A DNA stretch of 64,000 nucleotides from Hyphomicrobium denitrificans 1NES1 (lineage in GTDB: Bacteria; Pseudomonadota; Alphaproteobacteria; Rhizobiales; Hyphomicrobiaceae), in contig NC_021172.1 in NCBI RefSeq assembly GCF_000230975.2, forward strand, positions 1,426,001 through 1,490,000. The letters are read 5' to 3'. Made by a program: the position numbers and the translations under genes. Of this stretch, positions 36,192 to 45,424 are shown in pieces. How positions within the stretch are numbered: the first letter of the stretch is position 1; each line of letters opens with the position of its first letter. Below the pieces are notes generated by a model. It did no database searches, was not told where the DNA came from, and was given only the letters and a program-made list of their open reading frames with translations.

Positions 36192-36571
36192 GCTGGTTAC
36201 ACCATATTTGCAAACGCCGAAGGTCGGTCTTGGCGAGCGCAAACATCTACGCGACGGAGCGTGGCGATGTTACCGTCTTGCGGGCAGAATGCTCAATCTC
36301 TTGGAATGCGAAGGGATCTTGAAATCGCAGACCTTACGAATTTGATCGCTGGCGTTGGGGCGCCGATGGGCTGAGGTGCTTTGAAGACAATCCGAGCGAA
36401 CGCTCTCACGGCAAACCCTCAATGATTTGTCGGGCGTCGCCCCGAAACTGACGGTCTAGGCCAGTCGGCCATTGCCGATGGCCACCTTCGGTGCTTGGCG
36501 GGCAAAACGCTGTTTGCTAGGCTCTCTAAATCTGCCTTAGCCCAAAAAGTAGAAACGACATTCCAGGCGTC
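36192..36571. other. Divergent intergenic region, no gene seen
   Basis: These 380 bases separate dipZ (minus) and the DUF1194 gene (plus). No coding frame or RNA gene is convincing. They should contain both promoters. Confidence 0.5.
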
Positions 36572-37354
36572 ATGAAACATCTCAAATCGGCGCTTGGCGC
36601 AATGCTCGCGATCGGATCCATGTTGCTTTTTGCATCGACGGCTGCGGCAAATGATTTGGCCCCTGTCGATACCGCACTGATCGTGTCGGTCGACGTTTCG
36701 AATTCCGTGGATGAGGCGCGCTATAAATTACAGATGGAGGGGATCGCCAAGGCGCTCGAAGATCCTGGCGTGATCGAGGCCATCACCGGCGGCTCCAGCG
36801 GCGGCATCCTCTTCTCGATGGTAACGTGGGCGGACAAGCCGGCACTCGTCATTCCGTGGATCCGCATCGCGAACAAGACGGATGCATTGGCAGCAGCACA
36901 GCGAGTCCGCAAATTACCGCATCAGGGAGGCGAGTTCACATGCATGACCCGGATGCTGCGATCGACGAACGATAAGATCGTGCCGCAAATCCCCGCTAAA
37001 GCTGCGCGCGTGGTAATCGACGTTTCGGGCGACGGCCCCGACAATTGCAACGCCGATGAACCGATCGAGAAGGTCCGTGACGAACTCGTGGCCAACGGCG
37101 TGACGATCAACGGTCTGCCAATTTTGCTCGACACGCCGGAGGCCGGTGCGCTGCTGCCGAAGGCCGTGCCGGGGGGCAAGCCGCCGCTCGAGCAATGGTA
37201 CCGTCAGCACGTCATGGCGGGGCCCGGGAGCTTCGTTCTTCCTGCTCTCGGTTATTCGGATTTCGAGCGAGCCATTCGCCAGAAATTCGTTATCGAAATG
37301 AGCGGCATCGTTCCGCCCCCGGACATGACGGCTATCGCAAGCGCCGCCCGATGA
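36572..37354 (+). CDS. Secreted DUF1194 protein with von Willebrand A-like fold
   Basis: A 260-residue protein with a signal peptide ending near STAAAND. The mature part begins with LIVSVDVSNSVDEARYKLQMEGIAKAL, containing a DVSNS MIDAS-type metal site, then RVVIDVSGDGPDNC, which supplies the usual second acidic strand. It ends with IRQKFVIEMSG. DUF1194 proteins are widespread in alphaproteobacteria and uncharacterised. It is tail to tail with the small four-cysteine gene. Confidence 0.87.
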   Translation: MKHLKSALGAMLAIGSMLLFASTAAANDLAPVDTALIVSVDVSNSVDEARYKLQMEGIAKALEDPGVIEAITGGSSGGILFSMVTWADKPALVIPWIRIANKTDALAAAQRVRKLPHQGGEFTCMTRMLRSTNDKIVPQIPAKAARVVIDVSGDGPDNCNADEPIEKVRDELVANGVTINGLPILLDTPEAGALLPKAVPGGKPPLEQWYRQHVMAGPGSFVLPALGYSDFERAIRQKFVIEMSGIVPPPDMTAIASAAR

Positions 37355-37392
37355 GCCTAAGCCCTCGTTAAAAACAGCAGGGCATTCACAGG

Positions 37393-37593
37393 CTAAATGT
37401 CGTTTTCGCTCGAGGGAGCACAGCGCCAGCGTTTGATCTGCCAGCCGGGATGCTCTTCACTCCATTGTGCGAAATATGGAGGCGCGTCTGTCATGCAATG
37501 CGTCGTATCGATACCTTCATTGATGGGTATCTTGTAATCCTTGCAGACGGCGGGTTGGTTTGCCAGGCAGGCAGAGAGGACTATTGCGAGCAT
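37393..37593 (-). CDS. Small four-cysteine protein, paralogue of the protein at 22138-22344
   Basis: This 66-residue protein shares an ordered set of residues with the protein at 22138: a hydrophobic start with a cysteine (MLAIVLSACL), QPAVCKD, HCMTD, then WSEEHPGWQIKRWRC. The identity is modest but the cysteine and tryptophan spacing is preserved at the C-terminus. An LSAC string could suggest a lipobox, but the preceding segment is too short. It lies downstream of fhcC on the same strand after a 170-base gap. Function unknown. Confidence 0.7.
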   Translation of the reverse strand: MLAIVLSACLANQPAVCKDYKIPINEGIDTTHCMTDAPPYFAQWSEEHPGWQIKRWRCAPSSENDI

Positions 37594-37763
37594 TATCGGT
37601 TTGAGCCCTTCGGACGGAGCGATGGATCACGAAAAAACCGCCGCTCCACTCCTGATCACCCGCTCGCAGGAACGGGCGCTAGAACTCGCGCCGGTATTCG
37701 CAAGACTACTACGTCAACGGCCGGGGAGGATATTACGAGCCCGTCGAGCGCGATCCGCCGCAC

Positions 37764-38576
37764 TCACCCTGCAGGCAGTAGAATTTCACCGCGTCCGATG
37801 TTGGCCATGTCGCCGCCAATCTTACGGACAAACAACGGCATAGGCTTCGGTGCGAGGTCGCCGAGTGCGCCCTTAAGATATCGCGACATGACTCGCACGA
37901 TCACGAGATCGTGTTTACCGCAATCGACGAACGTCGGCAGCAAGCTCTCGACGCTCGGCCCAATGAGCGTGCCGCGGCGCATCATGAAGCCGGGGAGAGG
38001 TCCGATACCGCCTTCGGCCCAGATCGTACCGCCGATCATGCGCGTGCCTGCGCCTTCGCCGGTTTTGCCTTTCACGATGATCGTGCCGCGGCGCATCTTC
38101 TCGCCGGAGCGGGCGCCAATGTTCCCCCCGATCACCGCGGTACCGCCCAGCATTCCGAAGCGGTCGCCCGGAATAAATCCGCCAACATTGTCGCCGGCAT
38201 TGCCCGAGACGTGGATGAAACCGCCGGTCGACCCGGACGCGAGAAAGTTTCCAGCGTTGCCTCGTATCTCAAGCTTTCCGCCCGACATCTTGCGGCCGAC
38301 GTAAGAACCTACATCGCCGACCACGTGGATGGAGCCGCTGTCGAGGCCGCCACCGACAAAGTCGACATTGGGACCGGAGCCTTCGATGGTCAACGTTTCA
38401 CCAGGGCTGCCACTGATCTCGAAGGCATCGCCAAGCGCCAAGCCGCCCTTATCGATGCCGACGTTGATCCGGCCGATTTCGTGGGACGGCAGAGCCGCAA
38501 GCTTTGCGGGCGTGATGCCGTCGAGATTGATCCGTTCGGTCGCGGGCGCCCTGAGGCGGAGCGTAAGGCCGCTCAT
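37764..38576 (-). CDS. fhcC: Formyltransferase/hydrolase complex subunit C
   Basis: A 270-residue beta-helix protein related to formylmethanofuran dehydrogenase subunit C and the glutamate synthase alpha C-terminal domain. The right-handed helix shows as repeated G-x-x-G-x-x-x-G turns (ISGSPGETLTIEGSGPNVDFVGGGL, IHVVGDVGSYVGRKMSGG, IHVSGNAGDNVGGFIPGDRFG). It is last in fhcBADC, and its start overlaps the fhcD stop by one base (TGATG). The complex hydrolyses formyl-H4MPT to formate through methylofuran in the cytoplasm. Confidence 0.95.
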   Translation of the reverse strand: MSGLTLRLRAPATERINLDGITPAKLAALPSHEIGRINVGIDKGGLALGDAFEISGSPGETLTIEGSGPNVDFVGGGLDSGSIHVVGDVGSYVGRKMSGGKLEIRGNAGNFLASGSTGGFIHVSGNAGDNVGGFIPGDRFGMLGGTAVIGGNIGARSGEKMRRGTIIVKGKTGEGAGTRMIGGTIWAEGGIGPLPGFMMRRGTLIGPSVESLLPTFVDCGKHDLVIVRVMSRYLKGALGDLAPKPMPLFVRKIGGDMANIGRGEILLPAG

Positions 38577-39478
38577 CAGATCAATTCCTTCAGATGATAA
38601 TGATGCTGTCCAAGCTTGCCGCCGTAGTTGCCGGCGGTGATGCGGGTGACGCCGCGTTTGGCGCCCGTGTCAGTCACCGCCTTCAGGCCGGCGCGCATCG
38701 CATCGGCAACGGCTTTCGAGGTCAGTCCGTCGATGACGATTTCGAGGACGGCGAGTGTGTCGGGACCGAGCTCGCTTTTGACGGTACCGCGAAGCGTCGG
38801 GCAGAATGCATGGTTGGTCGATGCAAACATGCCGGAGTACTTCGCTCCGACCTTACTGCCCGACCTTACGATGCCGCCGGGAAACGGCGTGATGACATCG
38901 TCAACCTTGGCGATTGCGTCGACAGCAGCTTCCGCTGTTTCGAGCAGCCCCGCGCGATCGCATCCAAGAATCAGCATGTTGCCGCCGCCGACGGCTTCGG
39001 TCGTGACGCCGGTTTCTTCCTCGATGACGAACTCGCCGTCCATGACGGGTACGCGCCAGTAGCGGCTCTGCCCGAGCTTTTTCGCCGTCTGGTAGCCGTC
39101 GCCGAAATACCGCGGCGCCTTGCCGAGGCCGAGCGATTGCGACGCCTGAAGGCCCGCGTAGCAAGCCGACCCGGGGCTCGTCAGCACGCACTGTCCGATG
39201 CGGTTGCGGATCTGCGGAACGAGCGCGTCCGGCGAAAACCCGAATATCAGGATGCGGACGCCCGGACGTCCGTCCGGCGTTTCCTCGGGGCTCAGTTCCT
39301 TGTCGATGCCGCACTCGGCGCCGCAGCCGATGACCGAAGTGCCGAAGCCGGTTGCGACCGTTGCAGCGATACGCGCCCACTTGAGGGAGTCGGCGGTGAT
39401 GATGATGCCGGTACCCGACATGCCGAAGGCTTCGGCGAAGGTATCGTCAATCTCGACGCCGTTGACCGTCATGCTCAT
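38576..39478 (-). CDS. fhcD: Formylmethanofuran:tetrahydromethanopterin formyltransferase (FhcD)
   Basis: A 300-residue homologue of archaeal Ftr. It has VNGVEIDDTFAEAFGM at the N-terminus, ATGFGTSVIGCGAECGIDKEL, FPGGIVRSGSKVGAKYSGMFASTNHAFCPTLR and an ending VTRITAGNYGGKLGQHHYHL. It moves the formyl group between H4MPT and methylofuran. ATGA overlap with fhcA and TGATG overlap with fhcC show tight translational coupling within fhcBADC. Confidence 0.96.
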   Translation of the reverse strand: MSMTVNGVEIDDTFAEAFGMSGTGIIITADSLKWARIAATVATGFGTSVIGCGAECGIDKELSPEETPDGRPGVRILIFGFSPDALVPQIRNRIGQCVLTSPGSACYAGLQASQSLGLGKAPRYFGDGYQTAKKLGQSRYWRVPVMDGEFVIEEETGVTTEAVGGGNMLILGCDRAGLLETAEAAVDAIAKVDDVITPFPGGIVRSGSKVGAKYSGMFASTNHAFCPTLRGTVKSELGPDTLAVLEIVIDGLTSKAVADAMRAGLKAVTDTGAKRGVTRITAGNYGGKLGQHHYHLKELI

Positions 39479-41139
39479 GCTACGCGCGCCTTTGTCGGTT
39501 GAATGATAAGGGAGCCGCGGCCATTGTCTGTGATCTCTTCATCCGACAGGCGGAAGTTTTCCATTCGCACGGTGTTGTAATCATCGAAATACGGCTTCAA
39601 CTTCTTTTCGATCGTGCGGTCGTAGGACGGTCGTGCGACGTGAGTCGAGCCGTTCACGACCTTGACGATCTTGCCGTTGCGAACGATCAGCTCGCCGTTC
39701 TTGAACAGCATCTCGGGCGTCGCGAACATCGCTTCGCGGTCTGGATTGTCGTCGTAGACGGTGATGTCGGCACAGGCGCCCACTCCGAGGTGTCCGCGAT
39801 CTGCGAGGCCAAGGCTTCGCGCTGGACCTGCGCGGGTCATGATCGCGATCTCGTAGAGCGTGTACTCGCGGTCGAGGGTCGCGAGTGTCGAATATTTCAG
39901 GGCGTCCTGATTGATCGTTCGCATGACTTCCTGACGGAAGGTCTTATCCATCAGAAGACGGATCAAATGCGGATAGCAGGTGAACGGACCGCCGTTCGGA
40001 TGGTCGGTCGTCAGGAAGAGGCGCCAGGGATCGTTGATAAGTAGGAACAACTCGAGGCCGATTGCCCACTGCAGCGCATTGACGAAGCTCTTGTCGCGAT
40101 ACTTGAATGGAACGACGCCGCAGCCTGCGTCGCACTCGATATCCATCACGACCCACTTCTTCGGGAAGGCCGAGCGCGTGTTGACGAACTGGCGCATCGA
40201 GTCGCCGGAAGCCGTGCACGTCTGGCCGAACATCACCTGCCCAACATCGCATGAAATGTTCTTGTTCGCATTGATCGCCTCGGCGACGCTTGCGGCAGCG
40301 GAAGAAAACTTCATGTCGCCTTCAGTGCCGTAGCTATGGAACTGAATGTGCGTCAGGTGAATAGGCAACCCCTCGGCGCCCTTGATCGTCGCCAGCGTCG
40401 TCTCGACGCCGCCCGGTACGCCGAGATTGCAGCCGTGAATGTGGATGGGGTGCACGACGCCCAATTCTTTGAGGCCGCGCGCAAGCGTAACGATGATGTC
40501 GCGTGGGGTAACGCCGTAGTAAGTATGCTTCTCGTCGAGATCGAGTTTGCGCTGGTTGAACTTGAAAGCGCTGATGCCACCCGGATTGACGATCTTAACC
40601 GCGATCGCCTGCGTCGCGTGCATCGTCCAGGCGATATAGTCCTTAATGGCCGAGAAGTCGGCCTTGGCTGCGAGCTGGCGCAGGAAGAAATCATCCGACC
40701 CGAGCATCGCAAAGGCGCCCTTGTCGATGATGGCGGTGTCGGCCAACTCCATATGCGCCTGACGCGCATTCGAAGGAAGCATCGCGGGCTCGAAAGCCGC
40801 GGTATAGCCCATCTCCGCGTAGCGGTAGCCGGCCGCCATCGTCGAGGGGATTGCATGGCCGACGCCGGCACGCGTGATGTCGGTTCGCGCAAACTCCTGG
40901 CCGATATGATCCTCTGGAAGCATCATGCGCGCGATCGTCATCTTGCCGCCGCCGATGTGGGAGTGCGGATCGATGCCGCCAGCCATAATGACTCGGCCGT
41001 GAACCGGGTATTCGTGGTCGACCTTGGCATTCGGAGGCGGCGAGATAATGCGGCCGTTCTCGATAAAGATATCGCGGACTTCGCCATCGACGCCGTTTGC
41101 AGGATCGTAGATGCGGCCGCCTGTGAGCTTGATGAGCAT
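39475..41139 (-). CDS. fhcA: Formyltransferase/hydrolase complex subunit A (formylmethanofuran hydrolase)
   Basis: A 554-residue amidohydrolase-fold subunit homologous to FwdA/FmdA. The metal motif is GGIDPHSHIGGGKM; GIRINPGG-like AVKIVNPGGISAF and HPIHIHGCNLGVPGG with HLTHIQFHSYG supply the further histidines. It hydrolyses formylmethylofuran to formate. It follows fhcB at 20 bases and overlaps fhcD by four bases. Gene order B-A-D-C is that of bacterial methylotrophs, not archaeal fwd. Confidence 0.96.
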   Translation of the reverse strand: MLIKLTGGRIYDPANGVDGEVRDIFIENGRIISPPPNAKVDHEYPVHGRVIMAGGIDPHSHIGGGKMTIARMMLPEDHIGQEFARTDITRAGVGHAIPSTMAAGYRYAEMGYTAAFEPAMLPSNARQAHMELADTAIIDKGAFAMLGSDDFFLRQLAAKADFSAIKDYIAWTMHATQAIAVKIVNPGGISAFKFNQRKLDLDEKHTYYGVTPRDIIVTLARGLKELGVVHPIHIHGCNLGVPGGVETTLATIKGAEGLPIHLTHIQFHSYGTEGDMKFSSAAASVAEAINANKNISCDVGQVMFGQTCTASGDSMRQFVNTRSAFPKKWVVMDIECDAGCGVVPFKYRDKSFVNALQWAIGLELFLLINDPWRLFLTTDHPNGGPFTCYPHLIRLLMDKTFRQEVMRTINQDALKYSTLATLDREYTLYEIAIMTRAGPARSLGLADRGHLGVGACADITVYDDNPDREAMFATPEMLFKNGELIVRNGKIVKVVNGSTHVARPSYDRTIEKKLKPYFDDYNTVRMENFRLSDEEITDNGRGSLIIQPTKARVA

Positions 41140-41159
41140 TCTTTATCTCGAGTGTTGAC

Positions 41160-42446
41160 CTAAAGGGCGGCTTCGATAGAGGCAAGGACATCGGCGGCCG
41201 ACGGAAGCTTGGAGTGGCGCAGCTTGCGTAACGGAAGCGAAACGACGTTGTCGACGCGGATGATACGGCCGACGTGATCGATGCCGGGCGTTCCGACGGG
41301 GATGAAGACTTTCGGTTTCCGACTGAGCTTCAGCCCCGGCGTTCCGAGGACGACAGTGGGAACATCCGTATCCGGCGGAACGAGATCGTCTCCGAACGAA
41401 GCCAGCCACACCAGAAGATCGCCTTCCTTTGCGGCGAGCATGCGCGCCGCATCGTAGCGTTCGATATCATATTCAGGTTTGCCGTTTGCGAACGAAACCC
41501 GGAGCGGATAGCCCGATTGCCACGCGCAGACCGAGGCCGCCGAGGGCTGACCCTCATTGCCGCCAAGAGGAAGCCCCGCGGAGCGCGACGTCGCGTTGCT
41601 TTCTTTGATGAATTCACAGATCGCTTGAACCGTGAGATCGCCACCCGCAAAATCGAAGCTCGCAGGATTCCACACGACTACGCTGTAGGCTGCAGCCTTG
41701 TAGCGCGCGAGGAGGTCTTCGATGGTCGCACGGGGGACCCCACCGATCGTGTCATCGGATATCGACGCGCCCTTTTGCATCGCGCGCATAGCGTCGAGGA
41801 TTTCTCCAATGCGATCGATCTTGCACGGTATCGTGAGAACGTCCGCGATGCGCGGACCCTTGACCGCCGATTGGTCCAGCCCTTCGCCAAGAAATATCAC
41901 CGTCCGCTTCGGTGGATTATCCGAAAACATCGACGCTTCATTGCAGACGATGCGTTCGAAGAAACGTGGATTGCTCTGATTGAGGTCGCACCCGGCGATG
42001 ACGAACAGGTCGGCACGATTACGAGCTTCCGTAAGCGACGTCGTCAACCATCCGCTCGACTGCATGACCCGGACATTGCGATATATGAGTGCGCTCAAGG
42101 CGTGATCGACAATGCCACCGCCGCGTTCGGCGAGGGACATGACCGCGCGCATGCCTTCGACGCCTGTTGCCAGTCCGCCAAAGACCGGCAAACGGCTTTC
42201 GCGGATCAGCTTGGCGGCTGCTGCGACAGCTTCTTCGAGAGAAACGTTTTTGCCGTCGAATTGAGGGCTCGGCTCGACCAGAGGTCGCTCGAAGCCTGCA
42301 ATTGATCTGGCGCAGCCATTCTTGAAAACCTTCAAGCCGCCACTGCCGGATGGGCCGACCTCGAGATCGTCACAAACTATGCCGCAGAAGGGGCAGGCCA
42401 CGTTCTCGTAATGATTTGCGCCGTTCCTCGACTTTTCGGATTCCAA
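41160..42446 (-). CDS. fhcB: Formyltransferase/hydrolase complex subunit B
   Basis: About 428 residues, related to the tungsten/molybdenum subunit FwdB/FmdB, but bacterial members are thought to lack the redox cofactor. Near the N-terminus NVACPFCGIVCDDLEV gives CxxCxxxC and a fourth cysteine follows in KNGCARSIAGFE. Later segments include PVFGGLATGVEGMRAVMSLAERGGGIVDH and DLFVIAGCDLNQSNPRF. TTG at 42446 with AGAGG seven bases upstream is the likely start; TTG at 42518 is possible. It heads fhcBADC, with the promoter shared against the divergent MxaD-like gene. Confidence 0.92.
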   Translation of the reverse strand: MESEKSRNGANHYENVACPFCGIVCDDLEVGPSGSGGLKVFKNGCARSIAGFERPLVEPSPQFDGKNVSLEEAVAAAAKLIRESRLPVFGGLATGVEGMRAVMSLAERGGGIVDHALSALIYRNVRVMQSSGWLTTSLTEARNRADLFVIAGCDLNQSNPRFFERIVCNEASMFSDNPPKRTVIFLGEGLDQSAVKGPRIADVLTIPCKIDRIGEILDAMRAMQKGASISDDTIGGVPRATIEDLLARYKAAAYSVVVWNPASFDFAGGDLTVQAICEFIKESNATSRSAGLPLGGNEGQPSAASVCAWQSGYPLRVSFANGKPEYDIERYDAARMLAAKEGDLLVWLASFGDDLVPPDTDVPTVVLGTPGLKLSRKPKVFIPVGTPGIDHVGRIIRVDNVVSLPLRKLRHSKLPSAADVLASIEAAL

Positions 42447-42671
42447 TCCAGCACCTCTTAGAGCCAAGGAAGCTACCCGGCGAGATTCGACAATCGTATG
42501 AGGCGGGAGGTAAACCAACTCTGGCCCTGGCGGTCAAGCGTGGTAAGGGGCTGAAGTATGGTGCGACACAATTTGCCGTCTCCGGCAAAGTCCGACGCGC
42601 CTAATGTCCCGCGCTCGGCCGAAAGGCCCCCACATTGGACTCCCACAACCTGAAGCTTCCGGAGGAAATGC

Positions 42672-43226
42672 ATGTTGAAACGCTTGGCGATTGCCGCCGC
42701 CATCCTGGGTTCGTTCCCGATCATGGCATGGGCTCATGGTCCTTCGCGCCAGAAAGTCACCGAATCCGTTGAGATCAACGCACCTGCCGATAAGGTCTGG
42801 GCTGTGGTCGGCAACTTCCAGGACCTGAGCTGGGTACCGGCCGTCGCCAAGACGGAAGGAACCGGAGACAACAAGCCGGCCAGCGGCTCGAATAACGATG
42901 GCGCCAAGCGCACCATTACGCTGAAGAGCGGCGGCGTCATCGAGGAGATGCTCGACGAGTACGACGCCAAGGAAATGACCTACAGCTACGAGATCACCAA
43001 AGTCGACGTGAAGGTCCTGCCGGTCAACGATTATTCGTCCCACATTACCGTGACTGCGAACGGCGCGGATAAATCGACCCTGGAATGGAAGGGTGCCTTT
43101 TATCGCGGCTTCATGAACAACGACCCGCCGCCGGAGCTCAACGACGAAGCTTCGAAGAAGGCCGTCACAGACCTCTACAAAAGCACGCTTGAAGCCGTGA
43201 AAGCCAAGATCGAAGGCGGCAAATAG
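42672..43226 (+). CDS. Secreted SRPBCC-fold protein, MxaD-like
   Basis: A 184-residue protein with a signal peptide cut near IMAWA-HG. The mature START/SRPBCC domain has KVTESVEINAPADKVWAVVGNFQDLSWVPAVAKTEG, with later GAKRTITLKSGGVIEEMLDEYD and YSYEI. MxaD of mxa operons has this fold and secretory form and is reported to influence methanol dehydrogenase/cytochrome interaction. GGAGG lies upstream of the ATG. It overlaps the next gene by one base. Assignment to XoxF rather than MxaF support is inference, since no mxaF is here. Confidence 0.85.
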   Translation: MLKRLAIAAAILGSFPIMAWAHGPSRQKVTESVEINAPADKVWAVVGNFQDLSWVPAVAKTEGTGDNKPASGSNNDGAKRTITLKSGGVIEEMLDEYDAKEMTYSYEITKVDVKVLPVNDYSSHITVTANGADKSTLEWKGAFYRGFMNNDPPPELNDEASKKAVTDLYKSTLEAVKAKIEGGK

Positions 43227-44176
43227 TGCGAGCCTTCGTTCGCGTCAGCGCGGTGGTTGCGGTTCTCGCTTTCGGCGGACTGCAATCAGCCGCGATGGCG
43301 GGCGAAGCCCTAACGACCAACCAGCCGGCTGACACTCTCTCCTTTGTCGATCTCTCGGCGATGAAGGAAGTCGCGACCGTCAAGATCGGCGGCAAGCCGG
43401 CCGGCATTGCACTTTCGCCCGACAAGACGAAGGCCTACATCACGTCGCCCGACAGCAAGGAGCTTGTCGAGGTCGATGCGGTGTCGCGCGCGGTCACGCG
43501 CCGAGTGACACTGGGCGGCGGCCCGCTGGGGATTGCCGCGCACCCCAAATTACCCGAGATCTACGTCGCGGACTGGTATTCTCACAAGATCCTCGTCATT
43601 AACGCAAAAACGCTTGCTGTCGTCTGTGCAATCTCGGTCGGTCAGTCGCCGTCGGGCCTTGCCGTGACCCCGGACGGGCGGCTCTTGCTCTCGGCAGATC
43701 GGGACAGCGATGCCGTTTCGATCGTCGATATCGCACGTCGCGAGCGCATCGCATCGGTCCCGACGGGCAAGCGTCCGTTCGGCATCACGATCGATAACAA
43801 TGGGGAGAGGGCCTATACCGCGAATGTGAAGAGCAACGATGTGACCGTGATCGACATCGCCTCCCGAAGCGTTCTCGGAAGTGTCCCGACCGGTCGGCGT
43901 CCCTATGCCGTCGCATTGGCAAACGGGCTCGGCTTCTCGACTGACCAATACGGCGGCAGCATTACCGTCTTCGATCTCGCAAAGCTCGTGCCTACCGAAA
44001 CAATCAAGGCCTGCGATCATCCTGAAGGCATAGAGGCCGACCCATCAGGCCATGATGTTTATGTCGCGTGCTGGGGGGACAATGTGCTCCTCCGGCTTGA
44101 TCCCCGAACCCTCAAGGTTACCGGCAAGGCAGACGTGGGGGACGGGCCTCGTGCCTTCGGAAAGTTCCTTCGCTAG
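43226..44176 (+). CDS. Secreted YVTN-type beta-propeller protein
   Basis: A 316-residue protein with a signal peptide ending near QSAAMAGE. Seven-blade propeller repeats are visible: GKPAGIALSPDKTKAYITSPDSKELVEVDAVSR, GQSPSGLAVTPDGRLLLSADRDSDAVSIVDI, GKRPFGITIDNNGERAYTANVKSNDVTVIDI and others. GTG start overlaps the MxaD-like stop. Propeller proteins of this kind occur with PQQ dehydrogenase clusters, and mxaD-linked genes in mxa operons have comparable layout. Exact function is unknown. Confidence 0.83.
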   Translation: MRAFVRVSAVVAVLAFGGLQSAAMAGEALTTNQPADTLSFVDLSAMKEVATVKIGGKPAGIALSPDKTKAYITSPDSKELVEVDAVSRAVTRRVTLGGGPLGIAAHPKLPEIYVADWYSHKILVINAKTLAVVCAISVGQSPSGLAVTPDGRLLLSADRDSDAVSIVDIARRERIASVPTGKRPFGITIDNNGERAYTANVKSNDVTVIDIASRSVLGSVPTGRRPYAVALANGLGFSTDQYGGSITVFDLAKLVPTETIKACDHPEGIEADPSGHDVYVACWGDNVLLRLDPRTLKVTGKADVGDGPRAFGKFLR

Positions 44177-44358
44177 CGCGAGGTTACGGGGTTTTAAGTT
44201 CCGCGGCAGGAATTCTTCCGGCATCTTGCTGCCAAAGTTGTCAACCCGGCTCGGCGGCCGCGGTTACCGGATATTCGGATAGTGTCTGGTCAATCCGTAG
44301 AGCTGCCGTTAAAGAGCCGGAAAAATAAGCAAATCCGACGACGACCTGGAGGACTCCC

Positions 44359-45042
44359 TTGAAATTGAAATTTCCCTTCGCTGCCCTGGCCGCGCTCGCG
44401 TTGCTCGCCCCTACTGCGGCAGGCGCCTCGGACATGCCGAAACCCACCGATATCCTCTTCAACAGTCCGCATATTGCATCCGTCGCTGCAGGCACGGTGC
44501 TCGATTACAAATTCGTTCGCAAACCTTCGAATGAGAAGCTGCTCGGGACCGGCTTTGCGGACGACATGACGGTAACGGTCGAGAGCGATGCAACCCCCGG
44601 CAAGAAGAACGTCTTGGTTCAGATTTATACGGGCGAGCGGGCGCGGGAGCCGCAGCGTATTACGGGTATGGACGGCAATCCGATGTTGATCGTCTGTCTT
44701 GACAATGCAGTTGCGCACTTCCGGCAACTGGCGGGTGGCGACAGCGCATACCTCAAGAATACGTTCAGCCGCTACCTCGCGAACGATGCATCGATTGCCC
44801 CGGTGAAGATCTTGTACAAGGGCCAGGAAGTCGACGGCTTCCAGATCACCGCGACGCCCTACGCGAACGATAAGGATAAATCGAAGATGGGCGGCTTCGA
44901 GAACGCCACCTTCAAGATCGCGCTCTCGAGCAAGATTCCAGGCTATTTGGCACAGATGGTTTCTGACTTTACGAACACCGACAAGGCGGCGCCGACGCTC
45001 GTCGAAACGACGACGCTCAATGGTGTGGGAGAAGTGAAATGA
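44359..45042 (+). CDS. Secreted protein of unknown function in the methanol-oxidation neighbourhood
   Basis: A 227-residue protein with a signal peptide cut near TAAGASD. The mature part is beta-rich (GTVLDYKFVRKPSNEKLLGTGFADDMTVTVESD, FQITATPYANDKDKSKMGGFENATFKIALSSKIPGYLAQMVSDF). Only one cysteine (LIVCLDN). The fold resembles lipid-binding outer-envelope carriers, but no family is recognised. It overlaps the next gene by ATGA and follows the YVTN gene after 182 bases. Context suggests a role in periplasmic methanol oxidation. Confidence 0.75.
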   Translation: MKLKFPFAALAALALLAPTAAGASDMPKPTDILFNSPHIASVAAGTVLDYKFVRKPSNEKLLGTGFADDMTVTVESDATPGKKNVLVQIYTGERAREPQRITGMDGNPMLIVCLDNAVAHFRQLAGGDSAYLKNTFSRYLANDASIAPVKILYKGQEVDGFQITATPYANDKDKSKMGGFENATFKIALSSKIPGYLAQMVSDFTNTDKAAPTLVETTTLNGVGEVK

Positions 45043-45404
45043 CAAAACGTTTCGGACGCAGGACGCTCTTTGCATTTGCTTTGGCTGCCGGCTCGACGTG
45101 TGCCGGCGTTGCAATCGCCCAGGAGCTGCCTGCGAACGACTATCCGACCGTTGCGCGCGCCGATTACGTCTATGCTTGCATGGCCGTGAACGGGCAGACA
45201 CGCGACGTACTCGAAAAGTGTTCCTGCTCGATCGATGAAATTGCAAACATCTTGCCCTATTCGGAATATGAGGAAGCTGAGACCTTGATCTCGGTCGGCC
45301 TCAAAGGCGGCGAGAACGTCGCCTGGACGAAGATTCCGCAGATGCAGGAAAAGGTCAAAAACATGAGGCGCGCGCAGGTCGAGGGCGAGTTGCGCTGCTT
45401 CTGA
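45039..45404 (+). CDS. Small secreted cysteine-containing protein next to methanol-oxidation genes
   Basis: A 121-residue protein. The signal peptide ends near VAIAQE. The mature part has four cysteines: YACMAVNGQTRDVLEKCSCSIDEIANILPYSEYEEAET and a C-terminal LRCF. The KCSCS pair plus the flanking cysteines suggests two disulfides. Not a c-type cytochrome (no CxxCH). It is translationally coupled to the preceding gene. I recall similar proteins beside PQQ dehydrogenase genes, but no function is established. Confidence 0.75.
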   Translation: MTKRFGRRTLFAFALAAGSTCAGVAIAQELPANDYPTVARADYVYACMAVNGQTRDVLEKCSCSIDEIANILPYSEYEEAETLISVGLKGGENVAWTKIPQMQEKVKNMRRAQVEGELRCF

Positions 45405-45424
45405 TGTTGGCGCCTTTTATGTTT

